DNA of 64,000 nucleotides from Alicyclobacillus sp. (GCA_023511725.1 JAIMAY010000006.1:39744-103743), one strand, 5' to 3'; numbered from the stretch's first letter, positions 8,261 to 17,073 are shown. Translations and numbers: made by a program. Notes: generated by a model not told the origin, from the letters alone.

Positions 8261-8290
8261 CGTATAGCCCATGTGCCGCACGCATACACT
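8261..8290 (+). promoter_or_regulatory. putative sigma-E-type promoter of pdaB
   Basis: CGTATAG (8261-8267) and CATACACT (8283-8290) are 15 bases apart. The second box matches the sigma-E -10 consensus very well and the first is a fair -35. It ends 57 bases before the GTG start of pdaB. pdaB belongs to the sporulation set in Bacillus, which supports mother-cell control. Confidence 0.55.
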
Positions 8291-8347
8291 TTGTCCAGAT
8301 TGCACCGGCAATCTTGCCGATCCAGTGAACAAGGAGGTCAGGTCTGC

Positions 8348-9082
8348 GTGCGCGAAGGCAAACGGATTGCAGCAATCACGACAGTCATTGCCTTGTTCAT
8401 GGCGGTGCTATTCGCCGCGGCCGGGCAGCTCCCGGTCTATGCCGCGGAACGCAAAGCCAGCGCCATCTACAAGGTGGATACCGACAAAAAGATTGTGGCC
8501 CTCACTTTCGACATCTCATGGGGCAACAAAGTACCAGAACCCGTGCTGGACGTGCTGGAAAAGGAGGGCGTGAAGAAGGCCACCTTCTTCCTCAGCGGGC
8601 CGTGGACCCTGCGTCACCCCGAGATCGCCAAACGGATCCACCGGATGGGTTACGAAATCGGCAGCCACGGCAACCTTCATAAGGACTTTTCCAACTACCC
8701 GGACAGTTGGATCCGCGAGCAGGTGCAACTCGCTGAGAAATCCATTTATCAGGTCACAGGTGTGCGCACGCGGCTGATCCGCACCCCGAACGGCGACTTC
8801 AACCCCCGCGTGTTGCGCGTGCTCAACAGCATGGGTTACACGGTCATCCAATGGAATACGGATTCCCTGGACTGGAAGAACCCGGGCACTCAGGCGATTG
8901 TCAATCGCGTGCTGACACGCGTCGTGCCAGGCGACATCATCCTGATGCACGCCAGTGACTCCTCCAAACAGATTGTGGATGCCCTCCCTCAGATCATCGA
9001 AGGTCTTCGCGCCAAGGGCTACCAGTTCGTGACGGTGTCCGAGCTGTTGTCCGAGGCCAACGTCAAGACCCAGGTGCAATAA
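8348..9082 (+). CDS. pdaB: polysaccharide deacetylase, sporulation type
   Basis: Start is GTG 8348, ten bases after AAGGAGG; the longer frame upstream has no ribosome binding site. The 244-aa protein has an N-terminal hydrophobic segment (about residues 7-26) that directs it across a membrane, then a NodB-type deacetylase domain: TFDISWGN with Asp55, and GSHGNLH with metal-binding His107 and His111. The TFDIS form in place of TFDDG is typical of PdaB. In Bacillus PdaB is needed late in sporulation to keep spores intact. It is convergent with kbaA, leaving only 12 bases between stop codons. Confidence 0.93.
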   Translation: MREGKRIAAITTVIALFMAVLFAAAGQLPVYAAERKASAIYKVDTDKKIVALTFDISWGNKVPEPVLDVLEKEGVKKATFFLSGPWTLRHPEIAKRIHRMGYEIGSHGNLHKDFSNYPDSWIREQVQLAEKSIYQVTGVRTRLIRTPNGDFNPRVLRVLNSMGYTVIQWNTDSLDWKNPGTQAIVNRVLTRVVPGDIILMHASDSSKQIVDALPQIIEGLRAKGYQFVTVSELLSEANVKTQVQ

Positions 9083-9094
9083 CCGCCTCTAGCC

Positions 9095-9727
9095 TCAGGC
9101 GCCCTGCGGCCGCCCGCTGCCGACCGTCGCCTTCGCGGCAGCGCGCGCGGCCGTGCGGCGTCGGCTGATCTCCAAAAGTTTCCCGTACACAAGCATGATA
9201 TAGGCGTTGCAGAGGGTCAGCACCGCGGATGCCTGACTGACGACCGCGCCCTGGTGCGGCCAGATCACCAGCAGCCCATCGACGAATGTGAACACGTACA
9301 CGTAGAACGCGGCGGGCAGAAAGCTCCCACGGCCGGACTGACGGCGCTTTAACCACCCGGTGATGACGGCCGCCACCAGAGGCAGCAACCCCTGCAGCAG
9401 ATACGGCAAGTATGCGGGCGGATGTCCGGGTGTACGCGCGGCATCGCTCTGGTAACGCAACACCAGCAGGTCGTACAGCACGACCCCCATCAACAGCCAC
9501 TGCGCCCACCGCCATACCCGCCGCGGCAGCGCGCTGGTGGCAACGAAGTTCAGCATCAGGTAGGCCCAGAAGCCCATCAGGCACGTGGTTGAAAAGAACG
9601 CACCGGAGATCAGCCCGGCCAACCACGACAGATGGAGAAACCAACCCGTCAGCGTGAGCAGCCATCCCATCACGGCCCCCACGCAGACCGTGGACCCGAG
9701 CAGAATCAGGAGTTGATTGAGGCGCAC
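9095..9727 (-). CDS. kbaA: KinB-signalling pathway activation protein
   Basis: Start is GTG 9727, seven bases after GGGGAGG, giving 210 aa with about six membrane segments and a basic Ala-rich C-terminus. Sequence features such as GAFFSTTCLMGFWAYL and FVDGLLVIWPHQG, together with the position between gerD and pdaB, match KbaA, which in Bacillus is needed for the KinB histidine-kinase branch of the sporulation phosphorelay. No kinB is in this window. The call is supported by order as much as by sequence, because the protein is mostly hydrophobic. Confidence 0.88.
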   Translation of the reverse strand: MRLNQLLILLGSTVCVGAVMGWLLTLTGWFLHLSWLAGLISGAFFSTTCLMGFWAYLMLNFVATSALPRRVWRWAQWLLMGVVLYDLLVLRYQSDAARTPGHPPAYLPYLLQGLLPLVAAVITGWLKRRQSGRGSFLPAAFYVYVFTFVDGLLVIWPHQGAVVSQASAVLTLCNAYIMLVYGKLLEISRRRTAARAAAKATVGSGRPQGA

Positions 9728-9788
9728 GAGACGTCCTCCCCGCTTTTTCTTGATCATAGCGCACCGTCCTGGCAGCCGCCAGCATGTT

Positions 9789-9819
9789 CGCATAAGAGCC
9801 GAGATGGCCAGGAATACTT
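9789..9819 (+). promoter_or_regulatory. putative sigma-G/F-type promoter of gerD
   Basis: CGCATA (9789-9794) and AATACTT (9813-9819) are 18 bases apart and resemble the forespore consensus TGHATR and CATHMTA at most positions. The -10 box ends 31 bases before the gerD start. gerD is forespore-expressed in Bacillus, so the match fits expectation. Confidence 0.45.
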
Positions 9820-9850
9820 TGCATGAAGCGGAACGAGGGAGGTGACGCTG

Positions 9851-10507
9851 ATGCGCGCGCTCCGGAGGTGTTTGCCCCTGGCCGCCGTGCTGATGCTGAC
9901 CGCAGGCTGCGGAGGTGGTCAGATGAGCGCGGAGGCCGGTGGGGCAACCGGCCAACAGGACTACAGCACCGTCAAGCAAATGGTGCTGGATATCCTCAAT
10001 TCCAACGATGGTAAACAAGCTTTGCTCAGCGCCTTCAAGGACCCCACGTTCAAGTCCCAGGTGATTGTCTCCGAGACCGACATCACCAACGCTGTGGAGA
10101 AGTCGTTGCAGACCTCGGGCAATCAGTCACTGTTGGCTCAGCAGTTGAAAGATCCAAAGTTCGCGCAGGCTTTGGCCAACGCGGTGCAACCGCAACTTGT
10201 GCAAATCCAAAAGCAGCTCATGAAGGACCCGCAGTACCAAAAGGACATGCTGGTTCTTCTCAAGTCACCGGAGTTCGAGAAGAATCTTCAGGATCTCCTG
10301 CAGACCCCGGAGTATCGGGGACAGATCATGAAGATCATGACCGAAGCCCTGCAGACCCCCAGCTTCCGCATGCAGTTCCAGGACGCGCTCAAGAGTGCCG
10401 TCGCGGAGCAGATGCAATCCGCCGGCGGTCAGACCCAGCAGAAGGGCGGCAACAGCACGGGAGGTGGAGGCGGCGGGGGCGGTGGAAGCGGCGGCGGGAG
10501 TTCGTGA
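9851..10507 (+). CDS. gerD: spore germination lipoprotein GerD
   Basis: Start is ATG 9851, eight bases after GGGAGG. The 218-aa protein has a lipoprotein signal ending LTAGC with acylated Cys20, a central helical Gln-rich domain (about residues 45-180, with repeated phrases of the type KDPxFxxQ and PEFEKNLQD), and a Gly-Ser tail of nearly 30 residues. GerD clusters nutrient germinant receptors in the spore inner membrane. The neighbours kbaA and mrp are the classical ones. A strong hairpin follows the stop. The long polyglycine tail is low-complexity and may vary between strains. Confidence 0.95.
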   Translation: MRALRRCLPLAAVLMLTAGCGGGQMSAEAGGATGQQDYSTVKQMVLDILNSNDGKQALLSAFKDPTFKSQVIVSETDITNAVEKSLQTSGNQSLLAQQLKDPKFAQALANAVQPQLVQIQKQLMKDPQYQKDMLVLLKSPEFEKNLQDLLQTPEYRGQIMKIMTEALQTPSFRMQFQDALKSAVAEQMQSAGGQTQQKGGNSTGGGGGGGGGSGGGSS

Positions 10508-10530
10508 CGCTGACCACCGCGGAAATGCAA

Positions 10531-10562
10531 CAGGCTGCCTGAACCGAATGTCAGGCAGCCTG
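10531..10562. terminator. bidirectional terminator between gerD and mrp
   Basis: CAGGCTGCCTGA and TCAGGCAGCCTG form a perfect 12-bp stem around an 8-base loop. It lies 24 bases after the gerD stop and 14 bases after the mrp stop on the other strand, which suits ending both convergent transcripts. Neither side has a long T run (best is TTGCATTT on the minus strand). Confidence 0.75.
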
Positions 10563-10576
10563 TGCTGTGTCAAGCG

Positions 10577-11659
10577 TTAACGGGCATTCTGGACTGCTTT
10601 GCGCAGCCCCAGCCGTTCCGCCACCGTCTGCGCCAGTTCGCCAAACGCCGCACCCTGCGGTGTTTCGGGACCGAACAGCGACGCCTCCTCGCCATCCATC
10701 GGTGCCACGGGAATCCTCGCCACCACATCGGTCCGAAGTTCCTGCGCCACTCGGTCGCCGCCGCCGCGGCCGAACAGATAATGCTTCTCGTGGCAGTTGC
10801 CGCATTCAAAGTACGCCATGTTTTCAACCACGCCGATGATCTCGTGATTCGTCCGCAGCCCCATCAGCCCTGCGCGCACAGCCACCTCCGCGGCGCCAGC
10901 CTGCGGCGTCGTGACAATCAACTCGCGGCTTTTCGGCAACAGTTGGTGCACGTCCAGCGCGATGTCGCCGGTGCCCGGCGGGAGGTCGAGCAGCATGACA
11001 TCGAGATCGCCCCAGTGCACTTCGCCGAAGAAGTTGCGCAGCATCTTCCCCAGCATCGGGCCGCGCCACACCACCGGATTGTTGTCAGGCACGAAAAACT
11101 GCATCGACATGATCTTCACCCCGCGCGATTCGACGGGGATGATCAGGTCGTCGATCACTGTCGGCCGCGCACCCTTCACACCGAACAGGCCAGGGATGCT
11201 GAAGCCGTAGATGTCGGCGTCAATCACACCCACGCGATAGCCGAGGCCGGCCAGCGCCACGGCGAGGTTCGCGGTGACCGTCGACTTACCCACGCCGCCT
11301 TTCCCGGACGCCACGGCGAGGAATGCCACCTGCACATCCGGACGCAGCAACGGCGGCGCCGCCTGCGGCTCGGAACGGCCGCGCAGCTTGGCGGCGAAGC
11401 GGGATCGCTCCTCGTCCGTCATGGTGCGGATGTCGACCTCCACGCTCTCCACTCCGGGTAGCGCCTCGAGCTTCTCGCGAACGGCACGCTCGATGGTCAC
11501 GCGCAGCGGACATCCGGTGATGGTGAGCGCCACCTGAACCTTGACGTGGCCGCCCTGAATCTCGATATTCTGAACCATTTCGAGCTCGACGATGCTTTTA
11601 TGAACCTCGGGATCCTCAACATCCCGCAGCGCATTCAGCACTTGCTCCTTGGTTATCAC
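10577..11659 (-). CDS. mrp: Mrp/ApbC-family P-loop ATPase (iron-sulfur carrier; SalA-like)
   Basis: The 360-aa protein has an N-terminal MIP18/DUF59 domain (about residues 1-90, TGCP with Cys50) and a Mrp ATPase domain with deviant Walker A SGKGGVGKS (118-126), DADIYGFS, and a C-terminal FECGNCHEKHYLFGRGGG with the CxxC pair that can hold a bridging cluster. The family delivers Fe-S clusters in the cytosol; in Bacillus the copy at this locus, SalA, also regulates ScoC. It starts at GTG 11659 with a weak GGGGG site. It is convergent with gerD, as in Bacillus. Confidence 0.93.
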   Translation of the reverse strand: MITKEQVLNALRDVEDPEVHKSIVELEMVQNIEIQGGHVKVQVALTITGCPLRVTIERAVREKLEALPGVESVEVDIRTMTDEERSRFAAKLRGRSEPQAAPPLLRPDVQVAFLAVASGKGGVGKSTVTANLAVALAGLGYRVGVIDADIYGFSIPGLFGVKGARPTVIDDLIIPVESRGVKIMSMQFFVPDNNPVVWRGPMLGKMLRNFFGEVHWGDLDVMLLDLPPGTGDIALDVHQLLPKSRELIVTTPQAGAAEVAVRAGLMGLRTNHEIIGVVENMAYFECGNCHEKHYLFGRGGGDRVAQELRTDVVARIPVAPMDGEEASLFGPETPQGAAFGELAQTVAERLGLRKAVQNAR

Positions 11660-11680
11660 CGCGTTAGGCCCCCTGTGTAT

Positions 11681-11701
11681 AAAAAATGACCTTCATGGTC
11701 A
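11681..11701 (-). terminator. small hairpin with T run upstream of mrp
   Basis: On the minus strand TGACC-ATGAA-GGTCA is followed by TTTTTT. The stem has only five strong pairs. It lies 42 bases after the stop of the small membrane-protein gene and could separate that transcript from mrp. Confidence 0.4.
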
Positions 11702-11730
11702 GTTTACATGAAATGGCCCGGGGTTGCCAA
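11701..11730 (-). promoter_or_regulatory. possible promoter for mrp
   Basis: TTGGCA (11730-11725) and TAAACT (11706-11701) are 18 bases apart on the minus strand, about 42 bases before the mrp start. The -10 box touches the small hairpin at 11681-11701, which would then lie at the start of the transcript. Confidence 0.4.
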
Positions 11731-11742
11731 ACCCGCGTTTGG

Positions 11743-12234
11743 TCAAGGTGGCACATCCTGCAGCGTCTCCCATCGCGCCTTGCCTTGGTCATCCGTCCAC
11801 ATGACTATCACGCTCAGCGGCGGCAGATTCGGCCCCACCAACCAAAGCGACTCGCCCGCCCTGAGGTCATGGGGCGCCGGCGCAGGGTCTCCACCAGGCT
11901 GGCGCAAGATGGGCAACGTGGAGCCGCTGCGGCTGACCACACGAATCCGCCGCAACGGTTCGCCATCTATGAGCGTCAGTTGATACACCGGCTTGCCATG
12001 CCAGAGTTGTCCTGTGTAGACCAAGCGCAGGTCCGCATGGCCCGTCTCAGGTGCGGGCGCGGCGGAGGTGGGCACCGCCGACGGCGCGGAGCGATGCGAC
12101 CCGAGGCTCATCGCCACCCCCAGGATGATCACGCACCCCGCCGCGACCCAACCTGCTCGCACTTTCGACCAGGTTTCCCTCCACCGCAAGCCGCGCAACC
12201 GCATTCGCCCCCGACGAAACAAGACACGCGGCAT
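11743..12234 (-). CDS. small membrane-anchored protein of unknown function
   Basis: I do not recognise a family. The 163-aa product starts at ATG 12234, five bases after GGAGGTG. It has a very basic first 25 residues, one membrane segment at about 27-45, a Ser-Ala-Pro linker, and an outside domain of about 100 residues with LVYTGQLWHGKPVYQLTLIDGE-like beta strands and a Trp-Thr-Asp-Asp ending. The topology suggests Cin with the domain outside. It is 23 bases downstream of cwlD and so probably shares its transcript, which hints at a wall or spore role without proving it. Confidence 0.75.
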   Translation of the reverse strand: MPRVLFRRGRMRLRGLRWRETWSKVRAGWVAAGCVIILGVAMSLGSHRSAPSAVPTSAAPAPETGHADLRLVYTGQLWHGKPVYQLTLIDGEPLRRIRVVSRSGSTLPILRQPGGDPAPAPHDLRAGESLWLVGPNLPPLSVIVMWTDDQGKARWETLQDVPP

Positions 12235-12257
12235 GACGCCACCTCCGCGGCGCGGTC

Positions 12258-13031
12258 CTACACATGCACCTCCGACAGCGATGGGCGCTGCAGTGCGCCA
12301 CGCACCGGCTGAGGCTCCCCAAAGTAGCGCAGAAGAGCACAGTAAATCGCGAACGCCACCTGCCGCTGGTACGTGGGTTTGGCCAGGTGCTCAGCCTCCA
12401 CCGGGTTGGAGATGAACCCCACCTCGGCGATCACGGCCGGACAATCGAGACGTTTGAGCAGAAACAGTGTGCTCATGTCATCCGCGCCGCGTTCGGTGGG
12501 CAGGAGCGTGGAGCGGAAGGCATCCTGGATCACCTCGGCCAGGTGTTTGGAGGGCTCCCGACCGGCCATGTAGATGGTTTGCGCACCCGACCAACGCGGC
12601 GACGGGACGGCGTTGCAATGAATACTGATGAAGGCGTCTGGGTCTTTCGAGCGTGTGAATCTCAGCCTCTCCCGCAGGTCACCCTTATGCCGGCGTCCTG
12701 CGGCTCGGTCTTCCGGGGTCGCGAGGTCCGTGTCGGTGGTGCGCGTCAGATACACGATGGCCCCGGCCTGCCGAAGCAATTGCGCCAGCTCCAGGCTTAC
12801 CGGCAGCGTGATGTCCTTCTCAAGAATGCCGCCAACACCCCGCGCGCCGCCGTCCGGTCCGCCGTGACCGGGATCGATCACAATCACCCGCCCAGCCAAA
12901 CCAGGTTCCGCCGCCCGCGCCCCGGGCATGGCCCCGAACAGCACGAGGAGTCCTGCACAGATCCCGGCGAGCGACGCGAGCAGCCCACGTCGTCGTGAGT
13001 GCCAACGCCCGGCCGGTCTATGTTTACGCAT
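12258..13031 (-). CDS. cwlD: germination-specific N-acetylmuramoyl-L-alanine amidase
   Basis: CwlD cleaves the peptide side chain from muramic acid so that muramic-delta-lactam can form in spore cortex. From ATG 13031 (GAGGTGA eight bases upstream) the 257-aa protein has a signal peptide or membrane anchor (about residues 16-41) and an Amidase_3 domain with zinc ligands His56 (DPGHGG), Glu71 (EKDITL) and His138 (ISIHCN), and catalytic Glu203 (AEVGF). Domain limits and length match the family. Its place next to mrp and gerD is the Bacillus order. Confidence 0.93.
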   Translation of the reverse strand: MRKHRPAGRWHSRRRGLLASLAGICAGLLVLFGAMPGARAAEPGLAGRVIVIDPGHGGPDGGARGVGGILEKDITLPVSLELAQLLRQAGAIVYLTRTTDTDLATPEDRAAGRRHKGDLRERLRFTRSKDPDAFISIHCNAVPSPRWSGAQTIYMAGREPSKHLAEVIQDAFRSTLLPTERGADDMSTLFLLKRLDCPAVIAEVGFISNPVEAEHLAKPTYQRQVAFAIYCALLRYFGEPQPVRGALQRPSLSEVHV

Positions 13032-13171
13032 CCCTGCGCTCACCTCATTCCTTGTAGACTGTCCTCGCGGTACAGTTTGCAACAGGGTTGCGGGATTCAT
13101 GTGCCGACCGGCCGAGGGGTGAGGCTGCTCTACCCCTGCGGCGCGTGTTCACATGTGGCGAGCAGGTGCAT

Positions 13172-13202
13172 AAAAAAAGCGCGAGCCCACCTGGCTCGCG
13201 CC
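13172..13202 (-). terminator. intrinsic terminator after rpsI
   Basis: On the minus strand GCGCGAGCC, a short loop and GGCTCGCGC form a 9-bp GC stem followed directly by seven T residues. It starts 17 bases after the rpsI stop and ends the rplM-rpsI unit, the last part of the ribosomal-protein region. The rest of the spacer up to cwlD shows nothing clear. Confidence 0.92.
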
Positions 13203-13218
13203 GTCTGTTCGGCCACCT

Positions 13219-13614
13219 TCACCGCTTCGAGAACTGCGGTGCGCGGCGTGCCGCTTTGAGGCCGTACTTCTTGCGCTCCTTCATCCGCGCATCGCGCGTC
13301 AGCAGGCCCGCCTTCTTCAGCGTCGGGCGCAGTTCGGGGTTGACGCGCAGCAGTGCGCGGGCGATACCATGACGCACCGCCCCTGCCTGACCGGTGATAC
13401 CTCCGCCGTACACGTTGACGTACACATCGTAACGGCCGAGCGTATCGGTCAGCACAAGCGGTTGCTGAATCACCATCTGAAGCGTCTTCAGAGGGAAGTA
13501 CTCCGTCATGTCACGGCGATTCACGATGATCTTGCCGTCGCCGGGAACGAGCCGCACGCGCGCCACCGAGTGCTTACGCCGGCCGGTACCCCAGTACTGC
13601 AGTTGAGCAGCCAC
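13219..13614 (-). CDS. rpsI: 30S ribosomal protein S9
   Basis: The 131-aa protein has the S9 pattern: [14 protein letters not shown] near the N-terminus, [19 protein letters not shown] in the middle, and the basic C-terminal tail ending [12 protein letters not shown] that reaches the tRNA in the P site. It starts 15 bases after rplM, the usual pairing, and is followed by a terminator. Confidence 0.98.
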   Translation of the reverse strand: MAAQLQYWGTGRRKHSVARVRLVPGDGKIIVNRRDMTEYFPLKTLQMVIQQPLVLTDTLGRYDVYVNVYGGGITGQAGAVRHGIARALLRVNPELRPTLKKAGLLTRDARMKERKKYGLKAARRAPQFSKR

Positions 13615-13628
13615 GGTCCATCCTCCTC

Positions 13629-14072
13629 TTACAGCAAGTTCTTCTTAAATTCCCACGGGATGGGCTGCTGAGCCTGATGCGGATGCTCCGGTCCCGCATA
13701 GATCTTCAGCTTGGTCAATTGCTTCCGGCCGAGCGAGTTGTGCGGGAGCATGCCCTTCACGGCGTTGTAGAGCACCCGCTCCGGGTGCTTCTGCAGCACG
13801 TCGATAGCGCGGGCCTCCTTGAGACCCCCGGGATATCCGGAGTGATGGCGATAGATCTTCGTGTACAGCTTGTCGCCGCTGAACACGACCTTGTCCGCAT
13901 TGATCACCACAACGAAGTCGCCCGTATCCACGTGCGGCGTGAACTCGGGCTTGTACTTGCCGCGCAGAATATTGGCGATTTCCGACGCCAACCGGCCCAC
14001 ACGCTGTCCGGCGGCATCGATGACGTACCACTTGCGCTCCACGGCGTTCGGTTTCGCCATGTACGTCCGCAC
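13629..14072 (-). CDS. rplM: 50S ribosomal protein L13
   Basis: Start is GTG 14072, eight bases after GGAGG, giving 147 aa beginning [15 protein letters not shown], the usual L13 opening. The longer frame up to 14243 crosses the promoter and is rejected. [31 protein letters not shown] and [10 protein letters not shown] are family signatures. L13 is an early-assembling large-subunit protein. A vegetative promoter and a leader of about 135 bases precede it, so rplM-rpsI can be transcribed apart from the alpha cluster. Confidence 0.98.
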   Translation of the reverse strand: MRTYMAKPNAVERKWYVIDAAGQRVGRLASEIANILRGKYKPEFTPHVDTGDFVVVINADKVVFSGDKLYTKIYRHHSGYPGGLKEARAIDVLQKHPERVLYNAVKGMLPHNSLGRKQLTKLKIYAGPEHPHQAQQPIPWEFKKNLL

Positions 14073-14214
14073 TCTTGTTCCCTCCTGCCTCACGGCCAAC
14101 CCGCGGGTTCCCGTGCGTGTATTCCGACGCCGCGATCCGCCATTCGGACCGCCGGCCATGTTCAACAGACTTGCGGAAAAGCATAACGGGGCCAGTGGAA
14201 AAACACTGCACTCT

Positions 14215-14243
14215 AGTCTAGTACAGCCCGCGGCAAGCGTCAA
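14215..14243 (-). promoter_or_regulatory. vegetative promoter of rplM-rpsI
   Basis: TTGACG (14243-14238), a 17-base spacer and TAGACT (14220-14215) on the minus strand form a good sigma-A promoter. The leader from about 14208 to the rplM start is around 135 bases and GC-rich; it may hold an autoregulatory L13 leader, but I cannot draw a consensus fold with confidence. Confidence 0.8.
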
Positions 14244-14276
14244 GGTTTGCGCCTTGCCAACTTGCTCCGCCCATCC

Positions 14277-15011
14277 TCAGTACTCCACGCTCCACAGCAC
14301 GAGCCCCTGGGGCGGCGCCGTCGGCCCCGCCGCACGCCTGTCGCGAGCAGCGAGGATGTCCGCTATTTCCGCTGCGGCACGGCGGCCTTGCCCAACCTGG
14401 ACCAGCGTGCCGACGATGATCCGGACCATGTGCTGCAGAAATCCGTTGCCTGTGCAATAGATGTGCAGCTCGCGCTCGCCCGGCTCGAAGCGGATCTCCG
14501 CGATGGTTCTGCGCTTATCCTCCACCGGCGTGGCAGCGGCGCAGAAGCTCGTGAAATCATGCGTACCCACGAGCGCCGCGGCCGCCTGGCGCATCTCGTC
14601 CAGATTGAGCGGTCCGGGGACATGCCAGGTGAAACGGCGTCTGAAGATGTCCGGCACCTCGCCGCGCGCAATGCTGTACCGGTAGGTTTTCCAGCGTACC
14701 GAGAACCGCGCGTGAAAGTCGTCCGGGACCGGTTCCGCTGCGACGGCCACGATGTCGGGGGGGAGCCTCCGCAGCAGGATGTACGGCCATTTTTCAGGCG
14801 GTGGTCCCTTCTCCTGCTGGAAGTGAACCACCTGGGCCCGGGCATGCACACCTGCGTCGGTCCGCCCCGAACCGAAGACTTCCACGGGATGCCCGAGCAC
14901 ACCGGCCAGCACCTCCTCCAAGATGCCCTGAACCGTGCGCAGCCCCTGTTGCCTGGCAAACCCGTGGAAGTCCGTTCCGTCGTACGCGATGATCAGCTTC
15001 ACCTTCTGCAC
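14277..15011 (-). CDS. truA: tRNA pseudouridine(38-40) synthase
   Basis: TruA isomerises uridines 38-40 in the anticodon stem-loop of many tRNAs. The 244-aa protein has the GRTDAGVHA motif with catalytic Asp52, YRYSIARG, and the C-terminal GNGFLQHMVRIIVGTLVQVGQG. Start is GTG 15011 with a weak AGGATGG upstream. It follows rplQ by 48 bases. The ecfA1-ecfA2-ecfT transporter genes often found between rplQ and truA in Bacillales are absent here. Confidence 0.97.
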   Translation of the reverse strand: MQKVKLIIAYDGTDFHGFARQQGLRTVQGILEEVLAGVLGHPVEVFGSGRTDAGVHARAQVVHFQQEKGPPPEKWPYILLRRLPPDIVAVAAEPVPDDFHARFSVRWKTYRYSIARGEVPDIFRRRFTWHVPGPLNLDEMRQAAAALVGTHDFTSFCAAATPVEDKRRTIAEIRFEPGERELHIYCTGNGFLQHMVRIIVGTLVQVGQGRRAAAEIADILAARDRRAAGPTAPPQGLVLWSVEY

Positions 15012-15059
15012 CGCGCATCACCATCCTGTGCGCGTGCCCATCGGTGCTGTGAAGGCTAT

Positions 15060-15419
15060 TCAGACGAGCTCGATCACGACCATCGGCGCCGCATCGCCCC
15101 GACGCGGACCAAGCTTCGTGATGCGAGTGTAACCGCCGTTCCGGCTCGCATACCGCGGCGCAATCTCGCTGAACAGCTTCTGAATCGCGTCCGGCCCCTC
15201 ATCGTCGAGCCGCTCCCGACGCAGAATCGCCGCGGCCTGCCGGCGTGCGTGCAGGTCACCGCGCTTGCCCAGCGTGATCAGCTTGTCGGCGAGCTTGCGC
15301 AGCTCCTTTGCCTTGGCCTCCGTCGTCTCGATGCGCTCATACAGGATCAGGTCCGTCGCCAGGCTCCGGAACAACGCGTTCCGCGCACCTGTCGGACGGC
15401 CCAGCTTGCGGTATGGCAC
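15060..15419 (-). CDS. rplQ: 50S ribosomal protein L17
   Basis: The 119-aa protein opens [24 protein letters not shown] and carries [24 protein letters not shown], both L17 signatures, and ends in the usual [14 protein letters not shown]. It lies next to the polypeptide exit tunnel and closes the alpha cluster behind rpoA, the normal order. Confidence 0.98.
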   Translation of the reverse strand: MPYRKLGRPTGARNALFRSLATDLILYERIETTEAKAKELRKLADKLITLGKRGDLHARRQAAAILRRERLDDEGPDAIQKLFSEIAPRYASRNGGYTRITKLGPRRGDAAPMVVIELV

Positions 15420-15450
15420 TGTCGTCCCCTCCTCTATCCAAGTCCGGCCG

Positions 15451-16389
15451 TCAGTCCTCCTGCCGCAAGGACAGCCCCAGCGCCGCCAGCTTTTCGACGA
15501 CTTCCTCGAGCGACTTGCGGCCGAGGTTGCGGACCTTCATCATCTCTTCCTCCGTGCGCGAGCACAGCTCTCCCACCGTGTTGATGCCCGCGCGCTTCAA
15601 GCAGTTGTACGAACGAACCGACAGGTCCAATTCCTCGATGGGCATCTCCATTAACCGGTTGTTTCCGGCATCCTCGCGTTCGACGAGCACCTCGGCGTCC
15701 TTGCCCTGATCTGTCAGACCCACGAAGATAGACAGATGCTCCGTCAGGATCTTGGCACCGATGCTGACCGCCTCGTCCGGACTGACGCTGCCGTCTGTCC
15801 ACACTTCCAACGTCAGCTTGTCGTAGTCCGTCACCTGACCGACACGCGTGTTCTCCACCGTGTAGTTCACCCGTTGAATGGGTGAATAGATGGAGTCGAT
15901 GGGAATCACGCCGATTTCCTGTTCCTCGGGTTTATTACGCTCCGCCGGCACAAACCCGCGCCCGCGGCCCGCCCGCATTTCCACATACAGCCGGCCACCC
16001 TCGGTCAAGGTGGCGATGTGGAGATCCGGGTTGATGATGTCCACATCCGAGTCCGCGCGGATGTCCGCCGCCGTGACTTCGCCGGCGTTCTCCGCGTCGA
16101 TGATCAGCACCTTCTCCTCATCCGAGTGGATCCGAAGCGCGAGCCGCTTGAGATTGAGGATGATCTGCGTCGTGTCTTCCACGACGCCCGGGATCGTCGA
16201 GAATTCGTGCAACACGCCCTCAATTTTCACGGTCCGCACCGCAGCGCCCGGAATGGAGGACAACAGGATCCGCCGGAGTGAATTTCCCAGCGTTGTGCCG
16301 TACCCCCGCTCGAGCGGCTCCACCACGAACTTGCCGTAGTGCGCGTCCTGCTCGACGACCTCAATCCTGGGCTTCTCAATTTCGATCAT
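15451..16389 (-). CDS. rpoA: DNA-directed RNA polymerase alpha subunit
   Basis: The 312-aa protein has the assembly domain first (residues about 1-230, with [23 protein letters not shown]) and a C-terminal domain (about 245-305, [22 protein letters not shown] and [11 protein letters not shown]) that binds UP-element DNA and activators. It dimerises and seeds assembly of beta and beta-prime, encoded at 35.4-42.7 kb. The position between rpsD and rplQ is conserved. Confidence 0.99.
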   Translation of the reverse strand: MIEIEKPRIEVVEQDAHYGKFVVEPLERGYGTTLGNSLRRILLSSIPGAAVRTVKIEGVLHEFSTIPGVVEDTTQIILNLKRLALRIHSDEEKVLIIDAENAGEVTAADIRADSDVDIINPDLHIATLTEGGRLYVEMRAGRGRGFVPAERNKPEEQEIGVIPIDSIYSPIQRVNYTVENTRVGQVTDYDKLTLEVWTDGSVSPDEAVSIGAKILTEHLSIFVGLTDQGKDAEVLVEREDAGNNRLMEMPIEELDLSVRSYNCLKRAGINTVGELCSRTEEEMMKVRNLGRKSLEEVVEKLAALGLSLRQED

Positions 16390-16446
16390 CCGTAACCCTC
16401 CTCCTCGACACTCGGGGCCGGCATGCGCGCCTGGGCCGGTGCGGGA

Positions 16447-17073
16447 TTAACGCGAATAGAACTCGATGATCATCTGCTCCGCCACAGGCGTGTCAATCTC
16501 ATCCCGGGCGGGCAGCCGCAGCACCTTGCCAGTGCGTGCTGCGAGATCGCGTTCCAACCACGCGGGCACAGCGCGACCCTCTGCGGTTTCGAGGAGTTCC
16601 TTGATTCGACCCTTGCCCTGGCTCTTCTCCCGAACCGTGATCACGTCACCCGGCTTCACCTGGTAGGACGGGATGTCCACCCGGCGGCCGTTCACCTCGA
16701 AGTGCCCATGGCGCACCAGTTGCCGTGCCTCGGGGCGGGAGACCGCAAAGCCCAGACGGTAGATCACATTGTCCAAACGCGTCTCGAGCAGTTGCAGCAG
16801 GTTGTCGCCCGTGATGCCCGGACGACGGGCCGCCTCCTCGTAATACTTCTCAAACTGCTTTTCCAACACACCGTAGTACCGCCGCGCCTTCTGCTTCTCA
16901 CGGAGCTGCAATCCGTACTCCGTGTTCCGACGGCGAGCCTGTCCGTGTTGGCCAGGCGCCGTGCCGCGCCGGTCGATGGCGCACTTATTGCTGAAGCAGC
17001 GCTCGCCTTTGAGGAACAGCTTGATGCCCTCGCGGCGGCACAACCGACATACGGGTCCGGTATATCTTGCCAT
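16447..17073 (-). CDS. rpsD: 30S ribosomal protein S4, zinc-binding form
   Basis: The 208-aa protein starts [12 protein letters not shown] and has four Cys (9, 12, 26, 31) able to hold zinc, then the S4 RNA-binding domain ([22 protein letters not shown] region, about residues 97-160). S4 nucleates 16S rRNA folding. In Bacillus subtilis rpsD is elsewhere; here it is in the alpha cluster between rpsK and rpoA, as in many other Firmicutes. Confidence 0.98.
   Translation of the reverse strand: MARYTGPVCRLCRREGIKLFLKGERCFSNKCAIDRRGTAPGQHGQARRRNTEYGLQLREKQKARRYYGVLEKQFEKYYEEAARRPGITGDNLLQLLETRLDNVIYRLGFAVSRPEARQLVRHGHFEVNGRRVDIPSYQVKPGDVITVREKSQGKGRIKELLETAEGRAVPAWLERDLAARTGKVLRLPARDEIDTPVAEQMIIEFYSR

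Noticed and set aside
13032..13171. sigma-G promoter for cwlD
   Set aside because: A -35-like TGAATC exists but no -10 box at proper distance; not reported as a feature.
14073..14243. N-terminal extension of L13
   Set aside because: It covers the rplM promoter, and GTG 14072 with GGAGG gives the exact family start.
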